64,000 bases of DNA from Mycoplasmatota bacterium (GCA_018394295.1 CP074573.1:3131758-3195757), one strand, 5' to 3'. Positions 1 through 8,325 are shown, counted from the first letter of the stretch. Numbers and translations are program-made. Notes: generated from the letters alone by a model not told the origin.

Positions 1-279
1 AGATATAAGCATGAAATTCAAACCGAAGAACAAGAGATTGAGAAATTAAAGGCTAAAATTGCTTTAATAGAAATGGAAAATGATATGTTAAAAAAGCTCG
101 ACGAAAGCGAAAGGAGGAATGGGAAAGAAATAAGAAAAAGTGATAAATTTGAGATGATCAAAAAGTCATCCATAAATCTAGAAGACCAGGAATACAAGAT
201 TATTTATGTAGTGTGGCAGAAGTATCAAGAAGTGGTTACTATAACTACCATTCAGAAAAATCAAAGAAGAATAGAATGA
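1..279 (+). CDS. IS3-family OrfA, C-terminal fragment (starts outside window)
   Basis: This is the end of the OrfA protein that binds the element ends in IS3-type transposases. Reading frame 1 is open from the first base and matches residues 96-187 of the full OrfA at 9,797. It contains the charged helix (QEIEKLKAKIALIEMENDML) that acts as a leucine-zipper-like dimerisation segment in this family. The 5' part with the helix-turn-helix is outside the window. It overlaps orfB by 67 bases in another frame, as usual for these elements. Confidence 0.85.
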   Translation, partial: RYKHEIQTEEQEIEKLKAKIALIEMENDMLKKLDESERRNGKEIRKSDKFEMIKKSSINLEDQEYKIIYVVWQKYQEVVTITTIQKNQRRIE

Positions 280-1016
280 AAAAGGAACAAAATGATAAGA
301 AAAGATTTAAACTCATCAAGGAAGTATTTGAGGTTGGAAAGAAAAAGTATGGTGCTAAACAAATTAAGATGCATTTAAAGGAAAACATGAATTTGAAGTC
401 CATTAGAAGAATTATGAGTAAATATGGTCTAGTATGTAAAATACGTAGACAGGATCCTTATAAGCAGATGTTAAAAGCAGATCAAAACCATAGAGTACAC
501 AAGAATCATTTAAATAGAAACTTTGATCAGCAGTCTCCATATAAGGTGTTACTGACTGATATTACGTATATAAGGTATAATAATAGATTCGCATATTTAT
601 CTACCATATTAGATGGTAGTACGAAAGAATTAGTTGCTTATAAGGTATCAAATAATCTTAAAATTGACTTTGTATTGGATACAGTTAAAGAATTAGACAA
701 TATAAACTTACCTGAAAATGCCATTATACATTCGGACCAAGGAAGTCATTATACAAGTCCTAAATTCTCAAAAGAAGTGAGGTCAAGAAACTTACTTCAA
801 TCAATGTCTCGTAGAGGTAACTGTTGGGATAATGCACCTATAGAATCGTTCTTTGGCCATATGAAAGACTATATAGACTTTTCAGAATGTAAAACATTAA
901 AAGATGTAGAACTAAAAATAGATGATTATATGTACTATTACAATCACCAAAGATATCAGTGGAAACTAAATAAGCTGACTCCTATTGAATTCAGGAATCA
1001 GCTTAAAGCAGCATAA
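213..1016 (+). CDS. IS3-family transposase OrfB (DDE integrase), copy 1
   Basis: Catalytic part of an IS3-family transposase with a retroviral-integrase-like (rve) fold. The acidic triad is visible: D in LLTDITYIRY, D in IHSDQGSHYTS and E in NAPIESFFGHMK. The N-terminus has the short helix-turn-helix (VSRSGYYNYH) typical of OrfB. The first codon is GTG at 213 with no convincing ribosome-binding site. It lies in the -1 frame of orfA, so production as an OrfA-OrfB fusion by -1 frameshifting is the family expectation. The protein is identical to the copy at 10,294. Confidence 0.93.
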   Translation: MAEVSRSGYYNYHSEKSKKNRMKKEQNDKKRFKLIKEVFEVGKKKYGAKQIKMHLKENMNLKSIRRIMSKYGLVCKIRRQDPYKQMLKADQNHRVHKNHLNRNFDQQSPYKVLLTDITYIRYNNRFAYLSTILDGSTKELVAYKVSNNLKIDFVLDTVKELDNINLPENAIIHSDQGSHYTSPKFSKEVRSRNLLQSMSRRGNCWDNAPIESFFGHMKDYIDFSECKTLKDVELKIDDYMYYYNHQRYQWKLNKLTPIEFRNQLKAA

Positions 1017-1073
1017 TATAATATATTCTTTTTTTCAATATGTCCTTGACATAGGGTACAGTTTAATAAAGAC

Positions 1074-1271
1074 TTACTCTTTTTTATATTTTAAATATAA
1101 CTTTCTTAAATCTAAATTCAAAGTATGGATTAAATGATATCCATAATCTATCGTCAAATCACCAATTGTAATGTCATTATCTATAACTTTCTTCCAGTCT
1201 AAACCAGTTGTTTTTTTTAGTTTATCAACTGAAATATTCTTCTCTTTTAGTATTTTTTGTAACCAGTTCAT
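1074..1271 (-). CDS. small hypothetical protein, possibly DNA-binding
   Basis: A 65-residue, lysine-rich protein of unknown function. It starts at an ATG behind a strong Shine-Dalgarno sequence (AAAGGAGAATAAAATG on the minus strand) and a TATAAT-like hexamer further upstream, so it is probably expressed. The middle (VDKLKKTTGLDWKKVIDND) could form a small helix-turn-helix like those of Xre-type proteins, but no family can be named. It faces the right end of IS3 copy 1, only 14 bases past that end, so the insertion may have replaced its downstream context. Confidence 0.6.
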   Translation of the reverse strand: MNWLQKILKEKNISVDKLKKTTGLDWKKVIDNDITIGDLTIDYGYHLIHTLNLDLRKLYLKYKKE

Positions 1272-1333
1272 TTTATTCTCCTTTCTATAATTATATAATG
1301 AGTAGTATGAGCAAATTTATAAATATAATAAAA

Positions 1334-1361
1334 AGCGAGAAATAGTAGTCTCGCTCTTTTT
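1334..1361 (+). terminator. intrinsic terminator
   Basis: Stem AGCGAGA / TCTCGCT with a short loop, followed by five T. No intact + strand gene lies directly upstream, so it is probably left over from a gene lost when the island was rearranged. Confidence 0.6.
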
Positions 1362-1599
1362 CTGTTATTAATTTCTTCTTCAATTATTAACTTAAAGATA
1401 ACTGCTAGAGGAAAAGAATAAGTTTTCTTGTAGTTAATAAAAATACATTACAAAGTTAAAAACAAATAACCCCTATCATATTTTCATATAAATCTTTTGT
1501 TAACTTATATGAATATTTATTAAAAACTCTATAAAACAATGGTTAATTATGGTAAAATTAAAATTGCATAAAATTTTTAAGAAAAAGGAGAAGTTTTTA

Positions 1600-2940
1600 A
1601 TGAAATATTTTAAGAAGATTATATTTTTATGCATTTTTTCCATTTCTTTATCAATTTTTATTAATGAAAAAGTACATGCGAATGAAATTAATAACGATCC
1701 ACTAAATGTTGATATGCCAAACGGCAGTATTGGGGATATTGGTAATGATAATGGCGGAGGTGGAGGAACTAGTGACGAAAATAATTATTTTAATTCTGCA
1801 GTAACTATACCTACACATTTTGATTTTAAAGAATCATATAGTAGATCAGATATTATAGATTATAAAGATGATTTTGATTATTTTAAGTTTTCTTCTAATG
1901 TAAGTGGATATATGAATTTTCATTTTTCATCATCCAATAATAAATATTCAATAGTTGCAAGAATATATAATGAAAACAAGGAAGAATTAATATCGAATCA
2001 TGATACAACTCCTTGTGAATCATGTTCTTTTGATATTAATAATTTTAGAATTGAAAAAAATAAACTATATTATATACAAATAAACAATGGAGATTATAAT
2101 ACACCATACAATACATACAATTTCTCAATGACGCTTGTTGATGATTTAAATAATGAAAACCATCCTGAACCAATTAATTCAAATGTTAATATATCATCAT
2201 CTATCGATTATGTTGGAGATGTTGATTATTATACATTTACAGCGAATGAAAGTGGAGTATGGGGATATAAGGTAACTGGTATTTTAAATGCTGATATATC
2301 AATAATATGTAATGATAAAGATATAAAGTATAGTAATTCGTTATATACTTATTATGGTAGTGCTAATTATCAATTAACTAATTCGGCTTTTTTTGCCTTT
2401 AAAGAAGGAGGACATTATACTATTAAAATTAAAGGTTCAACTATAGGAACCTATAGTATTACTAAAGACTATGATATTGGTATGCAAACTATCGAACTTA
2501 ATAGCAAATCTTTTTCTAATAGTGTTGTATATTCTTATCCCGGATATATTGATGGATATCAGGGATATAAAATAGGTTATTTTACCACGAAGGATAAAGC
2601 CAAACTGTTTATTAACTCATTATCTTCTAGCAACCAAACTGAAATTTATGCTATTGGTTTTTTTACATTTATTGCGGGTATAAAATATCCGGTATTAGGT
2701 CCGGCAGGTTTTCTTATAGATACCTATAATTACGTCGATAATGAAACAATAGAAATAGCTATCAACTATGCAAATCAACAAATAGATGAAGTGGATAGTG
2801 AAGGTATATATATAGCCTTAAGATTAAAAAATGGTTCAGTAAGTAATTATCAAATGACTATTGGCCCATGGGACCAAAAAACATATTATTATAGCGATAT
2901 CTATTATTATGATTATGGAACAATAATAGATGAATATTAG
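1600..2940 (+). CDS. secreted protein with two PPC-like beta modules and hydrophobic C-terminal domain
   Basis: A 446-residue exported protein of unknown function. I start it at ATG 1600, not the upstream in-frame ATG at 1549, because AAGGAG sits nine bases before it and the protein then begins with a signal peptide (about residues 1-28, ending near KVHA-NE). A glycine-rich linker (DNGGGGGTSDENN) leads into two modules with the PPC-like signature: DYKDDFDYFKFS near residue 85 and DYVGDVDYYTFT near residue 205. PPC domains are extracellular beta-sandwich modules. The C-terminal part has a TTKDKAKLF helix, a hydrophobic segment (FFTFIAGIKYPVLGPAGFLI) and a Tyr-rich tail (YYYSDIYYYDYG). It is followed 12 bases later by a small membrane protein gene. 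The protein at 8,622 shares the plan. Function is open: surface protein or secreted antagonist. Confidence 0.8.
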   Translation: MKYFKKIIFLCIFSISLSIFINEKVHANEINNDPLNVDMPNGSIGDIGNDNGGGGGTSDENNYFNSAVTIPTHFDFKESYSRSDIIDYKDDFDYFKFSSNVSGYMNFHFSSSNNKYSIVARIYNENKEELISNHDTTPCESCSFDINNFRIEKNKLYYIQINNGDYNTPYNTYNFSMTLVDDLNNENHPEPINSNVNISSSIDYVGDVDYYTFTANESGVWGYKVTGILNADISIICNDKDIKYSNSLYTYYGSANYQLTNSAFFAFKEGGHYTIKIKGSTIGTYSITKDYDIGMQTIELNSKSFSNSVVYSYPGYIDGYQGYKIGYFTTKDKAKLFINSLSSSNQTEIYAIGFFTFIAGIKYPVLGPAGFLIDTYNYVDNETIEIAINYANQQIDEVDSEGIYIALRLKNGSVSNYQMTIGPWDQKTYYYSDIYYYDYGTIIDEY

Positions 2941-2952
2941 GAGGGAGAAATT

Positions 2953-3273
2953 ATGCAATTAATACCTATCTTTAGTCTAATTTTATTTATGCTCTTATTT
3001 ATTACTACAATGATTAAGAAAGAAATTAGCCAAAATAAATTTATAATTATTAATGCATTCATTATTTTTTTAACAATATGTTTAATGATTTATAATATAT
3101 TTAATGAATATTCTGACAGACTTAATAATGCCTTATTTATGGGATGTACTTTAAATATTAGTGTCGTTAATTTAATTACAGTGTGGTTTAAGAAAATAAA
3201 AATACTTTACTTAATACCTTTTATAATATTTGGAATATTTGTTTTCGTCGTTATTAATATTATTTATTCCTGA
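2953..3273 (+). CDS. small integral membrane protein next to the secreted PPC protein
   Basis: A 106-residue protein with about four hydrophobic helices (near residues 3-21, 29-48, 59-78 and 84-105) joined by short Lys/Asn-rich loops. Start ATG 2953 follows a strong AGGAGGGAGAA site. The gene begins 12 bases after the preceding stop, so the two are almost certainly co-transcribed. No family is recognisable. Small multi-helix proteins placed directly behind a secreted polypeptide are often immunity or anchoring partners; that is inference from position only. It ends with TGA, one of several showing that TGA is a stop here. Confidence 0.72.
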   Translation: MQLIPIFSLILFMLLFITTMIKKEISQNKFIIINAFIIFLTICLMIYNIFNEYSDRLNNALFMGCTLNISVVNLITVWFKKIKILYLIPFIIFGIFVFVVINIIYS

Positions 3274-3473
3274 TAAATGGAATGAAATGCTAAAGTAATA
3301 TAATAGGCTAGATGATTCTTGGAGTAATCTGTTTCTTTTCGGAGTTGTTATTATAATTTATTGTCATTAGAAAAAAGGAAGTTAAATTCTGCTCACGTCC
3401 TTTTTCCATACACCTATTGTCACCCTCGTCTATACCATAGAAGTATTCAAAGAAGCATTTTAACAAAAATAAT

Positions 3474-3505
3474 AAAGAGTGAGAAAAAGTTATCTCACTC
3501 TTTTT
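3474..3505 (+). terminator. intrinsic terminator
   Basis: AAAGAGTGAGA pairs with TCTCACTCTTT and is followed by T residues. It lies about 200 bases after the membrane protein gene at 2,953 and is the first strong terminator behind that operon. Confidence 0.65.
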
Positions 3506-3510
3506 AAGTT

Positions 3511-3583
3511 TTCATTCTTGGCGACGTGTGGTGCAGGAAAAACAGAGATTGTTTATGAAGTAATATTAACACCAATGAAATAA
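3511..3583 (+). pseudogene. possible remnant of a ComFA-like P-loop helicase
   Basis: A 23-codon open stretch before a TAA reads FILATCGAGKTEIVYEVI in outline. CGAGKTE is the Walker A form seen in the competence helicase ComFA and related DEAD/DEAH proteins. There is no start codon, and nothing homologous continues on either side, so at best it is a decayed fragment. Chance cannot be excluded at this length. Confidence 0.3.
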
Positions 3584-3591
3584 CACTGAAG

Positions 3592-3614
3592 AGCAAGAAA
3601 TAACTTGCTTTTTT
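3592..3614 (+). terminator. intrinsic terminator
   Basis: Stem AGCAAG / CTTGCT with a six-base loop and a T run. It directly follows the P-loop fragment and may be the original terminator of that lost gene. Confidence 0.5.
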
Positions 3615-3971
3615 CATTTTGTACAACATCATGGATAAAAATAGCCTAAAAATTAATTTGGTACAACATTTGTACAACATCTTTAATATCATATTTGAAA
3701 ATATTGAGTAATACTAAAGGATACTATTTTACCCAACAATTCTAATTATCTTATATATATCAATACAATATTATATATGGAAAATTATGGATATACTCAA
3801 CATAAATAAACATAACATATTTACCCCCCTAATCAACTATTGGTAGTGTAAAAGTTTTTCTTAAAACCAATACAAAACCTTATATATATTTTGTTTTTAT
3901 TCTATAATGAGAATCCCCCCCTGTATTTTGGAGGTTGCTCGTTATATTTTTTTATCATATAAATACAAAAA

Positions 3972-4029
3972 GATAGATACCCCTGATATAATTAAGTCAC
4001 CACAACCAACCATACAGGGGGTATCTATC
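3972..4029 (+). promoter_or_regulatory. hairpin covering the transposase ribosome-binding site
   Basis: GATAGATACCCCTG (3,972-3,985) pairs with CAGGGGGTATCTATC (4,015-4,029) with one bulged G. The right arm contains the AGGGGG Shine-Dalgarno sequence and ends next to the ATG at 4,030. Folding would hide the start. Many insertion sequences use such a structure to block translation of transcripts entering from neighbouring genes; applying that here is inference. Confidence 0.55.
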
Positions 4030-4983
4030 ATGGTTAAAATTATATCAGTTCTTTCAGTATTTTTAAAGTATTTAAACAAACTACTTTATAAATTTATTCT
4101 TTTTCTAGATTCGCACATTATTTCTACACATAGTTCTAAGTCATCTGGCACTTATTATGAACCTTTTAGGAAGTTCACTGTTGATGGTGAACCTATTATT
4201 CAGAAGGTTGAAAAGCTAGATTATCAAGAATTGTTTAATGTGTATTTTTTAAAGTACAATAAGCAATTAAAACCTGTTTCTAGAAGAAATCCATCAAAAC
4301 TTGATTTCAAAGGAAATTGCCCTATTTGTGGTGCTCCTCATGATTACATATATGAAAATAATATTAAATCAAAACAGTTACTTTGTAAGGTATGTAGTCA
4401 TACATTTACCTTGAATAATGATTTTCTTGAAAAGATTATTTTAAAATGTCCTCATTGTTCAAAGAACCTTGAAAGAATTAAAGACCGTAATAGTTATATT
4501 ATTTATAAATGTAGACATAAGAATTGTTCCTTCTATTTAGATAAATTAAAGAAATTAACACCAGATCAATTAAAACAATTCAAAAAGAAACCAGGTAAAT
4601 TTAAACTTCATTATATTTATCGTGCTTTCGATATTTACTTTGATTCCCTAGAACGTGACTCTATATCAAATTTAAATATGAAGGTTGATTTAGCCAATAT
4701 CAGACATTCTAAGCATACTCTAGGCTTAATCTTAACGTATTACGTTAACTACGGTTTGTCGAGTAGGAAAACTGCAGCTATCATGTATGATATTCACCAA
4801 GTTAAGATTTCCCATCAAACCGTGATGAATTATGCAAAGAGTGTTTCTACAATGATTCGTCCCTTACTTGAAAATTACCCATATGATTTATCATCTGACC
4901 TTTGTGGGGATGAAACATATGTTAGGGTTATATAAATGTCAAGATAATAATGTACATTTTTGATCATTTAATAATGTACATTT

Positions 4984-5733
4984 TTAATTTTCTTCGATAA
5001 AGTAATTTTTAAGTCGATAAGATTTACCTGTAATGTTAACTACATGAGCATGATGAAGAACTCGATCAAGGATAGCGTTAGCTATTACAGGGTCTTTAAA
5101 AATATCATCCCAATTAGAAAAGTTAATGTTGGTTGTAATTATCGTACTTCGTTTTTCATATCGTCTATCTATTAGCTGAAAGAACAATTTAGAATCTTCT
5201 TTGTCGATAGGTAAATAGCCTAGTTCATCAATAATCAATAATTTGTACTTGGTAAAATGCTTGAGTCTATCGTTTAAGCGATTTTCTAACTTAGCTTTCT
5301 TTAACTGGGCTATCAAATCATGACATTTTATAAAGTAAGTTGATATACGCTTCTTCGCAGCGGATATACCTATTGATGTAGATAAGTGGGTTTTACCAAC
5401 ACCACTCGTTCCCATAAAAACGATGTTCTCGCATTGATGGATGAATCGATGACTCTCAAAATCTAATATTTGTTCTTTGTTTATATTTTCTTGGAAAGAG
5501 AAGTCAAAATCCTTCAATTCTTTGTAATGGGGGAATGCCCCTACTTTAACCATAGCTTTGATCATACTAGCCTCTTTATAATCAATTTCATATGTTGTTA
5601 ATTTAATAAGCCCATCAACGAAAGATAGATTATTTTTATTAATAAAGTTAATAGTATCGTCTAAATGATTTTTCATTTCTTTTAATTTTAAATATTCTAA
5701 ATTTGCGATTAATTGCTCGTGTGCTGTTGTCAT
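4984..5733 (-). CDS. istB: IS21-family helper ATPase IstB
   Basis: A 249-residue AAA+ ATPase of the DnaC/IstB group, which assembles on DNA and directs the IstA transposase to its target. Walker A is GTSGVGKTH (about residues 108-116) and Walker B is LLIIDELGYLPI (about residues 165-176). Arginines near the C-terminus (RRYEKRSTIITTN) fit the sensor region. It overlaps the istA stop by one base (TAATG), so translation is coupled. The length is normal for the family and no lesion is visible. Confidence 0.93.
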   Translation of the reverse strand: MTTAHEQLIANLEYLKLKEMKNHLDDTINFINKNNLSFVDGLIKLTTYEIDYKEASMIKAMVKVGAFPHYKELKDFDFSFQENINKEQILDFESHRFIHQCENIVFMGTSGVGKTHLSTSIGISAAKKRISTYFIKCHDLIAQLKKAKLENRLNDRLKHFTKYKLLIIDELGYLPIDKEDSKLFFQLIDRRYEKRSTIITTNINFSNWDDIFKDPVIANAILDRVLHHAHVVNITGKSYRLKNYFIEEN

Positions 5734-7018
5734 TATTTATAACGTTCTCCTATCTTATTAAGATTTTCTTTTGCGAATTTTTGAATATCTTCATCATCAA
5801 AAGATAGAGTCATTCTGGCAATCTGTATATAGTGCTCCTCTAAATAATTCAACTTTTTACTACTTAACGAGTGTATTGTCACCAAATTTGTGTTAGAATA
5901 TATGTGAATTTGATTATCATATACCTGCAGTTGAAGTGTACGGTTCATATATTTAGGTGGTACTGAATATTGATTACCCTTATAACTAATCATTGATGAT
6001 GAGTTTACTTTCGCTGTTATGGTTTTAATCAAGTATAGATTTCTTATCGTGTCTCGTGGAGGGGACTGTAAGAAATCTTTTTCATTTTGTAGGCCAAATA
6101 GTGGAATCATATCATAAGCTCTATGTAACCTACTGTTTTCTCTGTTGTTTATTTCTTGTACCTTTTTCACTAATTGTTCATAATTTAAATCACCACTATA
6201 TGCTTTTAATTCATCTAAAATTTTCATAGGGGATTCAACCTTTGCTTTTGTATTTGGTCTGCCTGCGATACAGGGTTTAACTTCAAATCCATAATCATTA
6301 GCGAATTGTTGAAATTTATTATTTACTTTTCCTTTTGAATATTCAGTTCTTGGTACATCCATTACTGTTTTCATATTATCAGTTAGTATTTCATGAGGTA
6401 CACCACCAAATGCTTGAAATGCTTCGTCTATGAAGTTAAACAGTATGTCTTGAGATTTAGTTAATGATAATCTATAAACTCTAAACCTTGAGTAACTCAG
6501 TAATAAAACGAATATATTGATTGTGATGACTTCTCCTGTATCAAGCACGAAATTCATTGATTCTTTCCAATCTAGCTGTGCTTGTTGACCTTTATCTGTT
6601 TCATAACGTATAACTGAAGGTGCTTTGATAGCACTTTTTTCTTTTGATCAAAGTACTCTTGAAATTCTGGTGTTTTACTTATATATCGCCTAAATGATGA
6701 TTCAGCACATTTTAGTCCATAATTATCACTAAGATACTGCCAAAGCACTTTTTTATATTCAAAAACTTTTATTTTATCATTGAGTAAATCTTTAATTAAG
6801 TAGTAATAATCATCTACTATACTTGATCGTTTTCTATTTTTAGACTTCTCATAACCATTAATGTACTTACTTATCGTTCTTCTATCAACATTTAACTCTC
6901 TTGCTAATCGACTTTTATTTACCTTTAAGTTTGTTGTTTCCATTAAATTCTTTAATACCTTCAAATCATTTAATTTCTGTATTTCTATATTAGTATCTAT
7001 TTCATAGTTTAGTATCAT
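5733..7018 (-). pseudogene. istA: IS21-family transposase IstA, frameshifted at an A6 tract
   Basis: DDE transposase of the IS21 element. Translation starts best at the ATG at 7,018, behind GGGAGGACAACTT. The N-terminal part (to 6,572) has a helix-turn-helix (NKSRLARELNVDRRTISKYI). Near 6,637-6,642 on the minus strand, AAGAAAAAAGTG shifts the frame. The continuation reads SAIKAPSVIRYETDKGQQAQ, LDWKES and on through the catalytic core (RPNTKAKVESP supplies the Glu). A -1 shift in the A6 tract joins both halves. It could be a mutation, a sequencing error or a real recoding site; IS21 elements do not usually recode inside istA. Confidence 0.8.
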
Positions 7019-7672
7019 AAGTTGTCCTCCCATTGATTAACTATGAAATTATACTATATTAACTGTACATTTTAAAGTGATCACTTCTGTACATATCTAT
7101 CTTATCATTTATAGGTTAAGGGGAAGAAGCATTATATCTTCTTCTTCTCAGATAAAATTAAAAAGATTATTACTTCTTATCAAGTTTTTAGTAAACGTGA
7201 TACTTTTTCAGCAGTCGTTTCACTATATCAAACATTCAAAAAATACACTGAACTACCTAAGAATTTGAAAGTAGTTGTGGATGGTAATCCTATTTACAAC
7301 GTTGCATGGTCATACTTTAAAAGCATGAACATAAATTTCGATTTATTTCAAGTTATAGGACTCACTAATAACACGGAAACAGACAAGGATTATCGTCCAT
7401 TTAAACAAGTAACTGAGCGGTTAAATAGAACTTTCAAAGACGATTATATCCAAATGAACGGATTTGGTAATATCAAGAGCGCTAATGCTTATATGGTCTT
7501 GTTTACAACGTTTTTTAACTTTCTAAGACCACATAAATCGTTAGGTTATAATCCGCCTGTTAAGTTAGAAGAATTTGATGATTTACCTCATATGCCAAGC
7601 AAATGGCTTTCTCTAATAGATATGAGTTACTCTTATATAAACTAATTCTTAACTAAGGAGTATCTCTATTTA

Positions 7673-7697
7673 AGCGTATTTGAATATGCTTTTTTTT
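7673..7697 (+). terminator. terminator of the IS6-like transposase
   Basis: AGCGTATT / AATATGCT stem with a tiny loop and a seven-T run, 27 bases after the transposase stop. Confidence 0.6.
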
Positions 7698-7724
7698 ATT
7701 TACATAAAATGCATAGTACGATTA

Positions 7725-7769
7725 AACTGAGTATTGTAGTCCAACACACTACAAATTCAGTTCTTTTTA
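7725..7769 (+). terminator. second hairpin with T-rich tail at the IS end
   Basis: AACTGA-GTATTGTAGT pairs imperfectly with ACTACAAATTCAGTT, followed by CTTTTTATTTTT. It lies inside the IS right end and may also shield the element from outside transcription. Confidence 0.5.
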
Positions 7770-7843
7770 TTTTTGATTATAGAGTTTTTATGTGTTTTCA
7801 TAATTTATTTGACACTACCCAACTATTTATTTATACAAAGAGA

Positions 7844-7868
7844 ACTCGGAATTTTCCGAGTCCTTTTT
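7844..7868 (+). terminator. intrinsic terminator
   Basis: ACTCGGAA / TTCCGAGT stem followed by CCTTTTT, just outside the IS6-like element. Before the insertions it would have lain near the P-loop remnant. Confidence 0.6.
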
Positions 7869-8093
7869 GTGTTTAGGCACTATTTAGACACTACAAATAT
7901 TTTATCCATTTTTTCTTTTGTATTTTCTTTATATTCATTTAAACCTATTAGAACCAAATGTGTGTATTACCTTATGCATCGTAAAATTAGTGGTACAAAT
8001 GAAAGTAAATATTTATTTCCATAATGTACGATTAAAGCTATATTTATTATCCCTCAGGAACTAATCGAAGAGTGGAACAAATTTCAAAAGTAA
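7869..8093. other. intergenic remnant, no intact gene
   Basis: Nothing here looks like a complete gene. A short frame before TAA at about 8,091 reads IIPQELIEEWNKFQK, which has coding character and may be the C-terminal tail of a lost protein, but it cannot be assigned. Confidence 0.35.
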
Positions 8094-8119
8094 AACAGTC
8101 CAGGTTTTACTGGACTGTT
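8094..8119 (-). terminator. terminator for the small gene at 8,128
   Basis: A perfect 10-bp stem, AACAGTCCAG / CTGGACTGTT. On the minus strand it is followed by TTTTACTTTTG, so it fits the gene that ends at 8,128. Confidence 0.65.
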
Positions 8120-8127
8120 AATGTTGA

Positions 8128-8325
8128 CTACTTTTTAGGAATATAATTACCCTTAATATGGTTATATTCTAATTCAACTATTTTTTTGAAAATAACTTCT
8201 GTAAAATCAGCAAGTTTTTGAGGAGTTTCTAAATAAATTCTTCCTGCTCCATCACTAATAGAAGACAAATGTGCCTTTACAATTTCAACTGTCGCTTCTA
8301 ATTTGGTCATTTCCTTTTCACTCAT
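8128..8325 (-). CDS. small conserved-looking hypothetical protein
   Basis: A 65-residue protein beginning MSEKEMTKLEATVEIVKAHL. The ATG at 8,325 is preferred over the GTG three codons upstream because GGAG lies eight bases before it. The sequence is helix-rich with a central SDGAGRIYLETPQKLADF segment; it has no membrane segment and no cysteine. Function unknown. It has its own terminator at 8,094-8,119. Similar small proteins are common cargo of mobile islands, which fits the surroundings. Confidence 0.62.
   Translation of the reverse strand: MSEKEMTKLEATVEIVKAHLSSISDGAGRIYLETPQKLADFTEVIFKKIVELEYNHIKGNYIPKK

Larger units (their letters stand above)
1..1060 (+). mobile_element. IS3-family (IS150-like) element, copy 1, left part outside window
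   Basis: The segment matches the second copy at 10,082-11,141 at a constant offset of 10,081 bases. I saw a single difference, T713 versus C10794, which is silent (both Pro codons). The two copies stay identical a few bases past 1,060 and then diverge, so the right end lies near the GGGTACA at 1,054-1,060. The left end and most of orfA are off the window. Near-identity with copy 2 means recent transposition or gene conversion. Confidence 0.9.
3274..3841. other. gene-poor remnant region
   Basis: About 570 bases with no intact gene. It holds two intrinsic terminators and short decayed coding remnants, one of which resembles a P-loop helicase (listed separately). A stretch near 3,313-3,369 reads as an 18-codon hydrophobic tail (SWSNLFLFGVVIIIYCH and a stop), which looks like the end of a lost membrane protein. 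The rest is AT-rich spacer up to the target duplication of the IS6-like element. Confidence 0.5.
4931..7113 (-). mobile_element. IS21-family element nested in the IS6-like element
   Basis: The ends are imperfect inverted repeats of about 50 bp. The left end begins TATAAATGTCAAGATA; the reverse complement of the right end begins TATAAATGATAAGATA. Both contain repeated ATGTACA and TGATCA motifs, as IS21 ends carry repeated transposase sites. The target duplication is GGTTA (4,926-4,930 and 7,114-7,118). Removing the element and one duplicate restores the host transposase frame, which confirms both boundaries to the base. Confidence 0.93.
4030..7645 (+). pseudogene. zinc-ribbon DDE transposase split by the IS21 element
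   Basis: The 5' part reads 4,030-4,930 and the 3' part 7,119-7,645. Removing 4,931-7,118 joins them in frame (ETYVRV then KGKKHYIFFFSD), giving 475 residues. The start is ATG 4030, just after the AGGGGG site. Two zinc ribbons occur near residues 100-165 (CPICGAP...CKVC, then CPHCSKN...CRHKNC). The catalytic acids are D in CGDETYVRV, D in VVVDGNPIYN and E in TERLNRTFK. It should no longer make active enzyme. Apart from the insertion I saw no other lesion, so the disruption appears recent. Confidence 0.85.
3842..7819 (+). mobile_element. IS6-like DDE insertion sequence, interrupted by an IS21-family element
   Basis: Terminal inverted repeats begin GGTAGTGT at 3,842 and end ACACTACC at 7,819. 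They are flanked by a perfect 8-bp target duplication, CAACTATT, at 3,834-3,841 and 7,820-7,827. With the internal IS21 element and its 5-bp duplication removed, the element is 1,790 bp and encodes one 475-residue transposase. The 8-bp duplication and the DDE core fit the IS6 group, but the length and the double zinc-ribbon N-terminus are unusual for IS6 itself, so the family name is tentative. Confidence 0.88.

Noticed and set aside
1549..1599. Longer N-terminus for the first secreted protein (ATG 1549)
   Set aside because: It would put 17 basic residues before the signal peptide and has no ribosome site, while ATG 1600 has AAGGAG.
3504..3692. 62-codon minus-strand frame
   Set aside because: It runs through two terminators of the opposite strand, has no ribosome site and is of low complexity.
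7773..8024. 83-codon plus-strand frame across the IS6-like right end
   Set aside because: It spans the inverted repeat, the target duplication and a terminator; no start signal.
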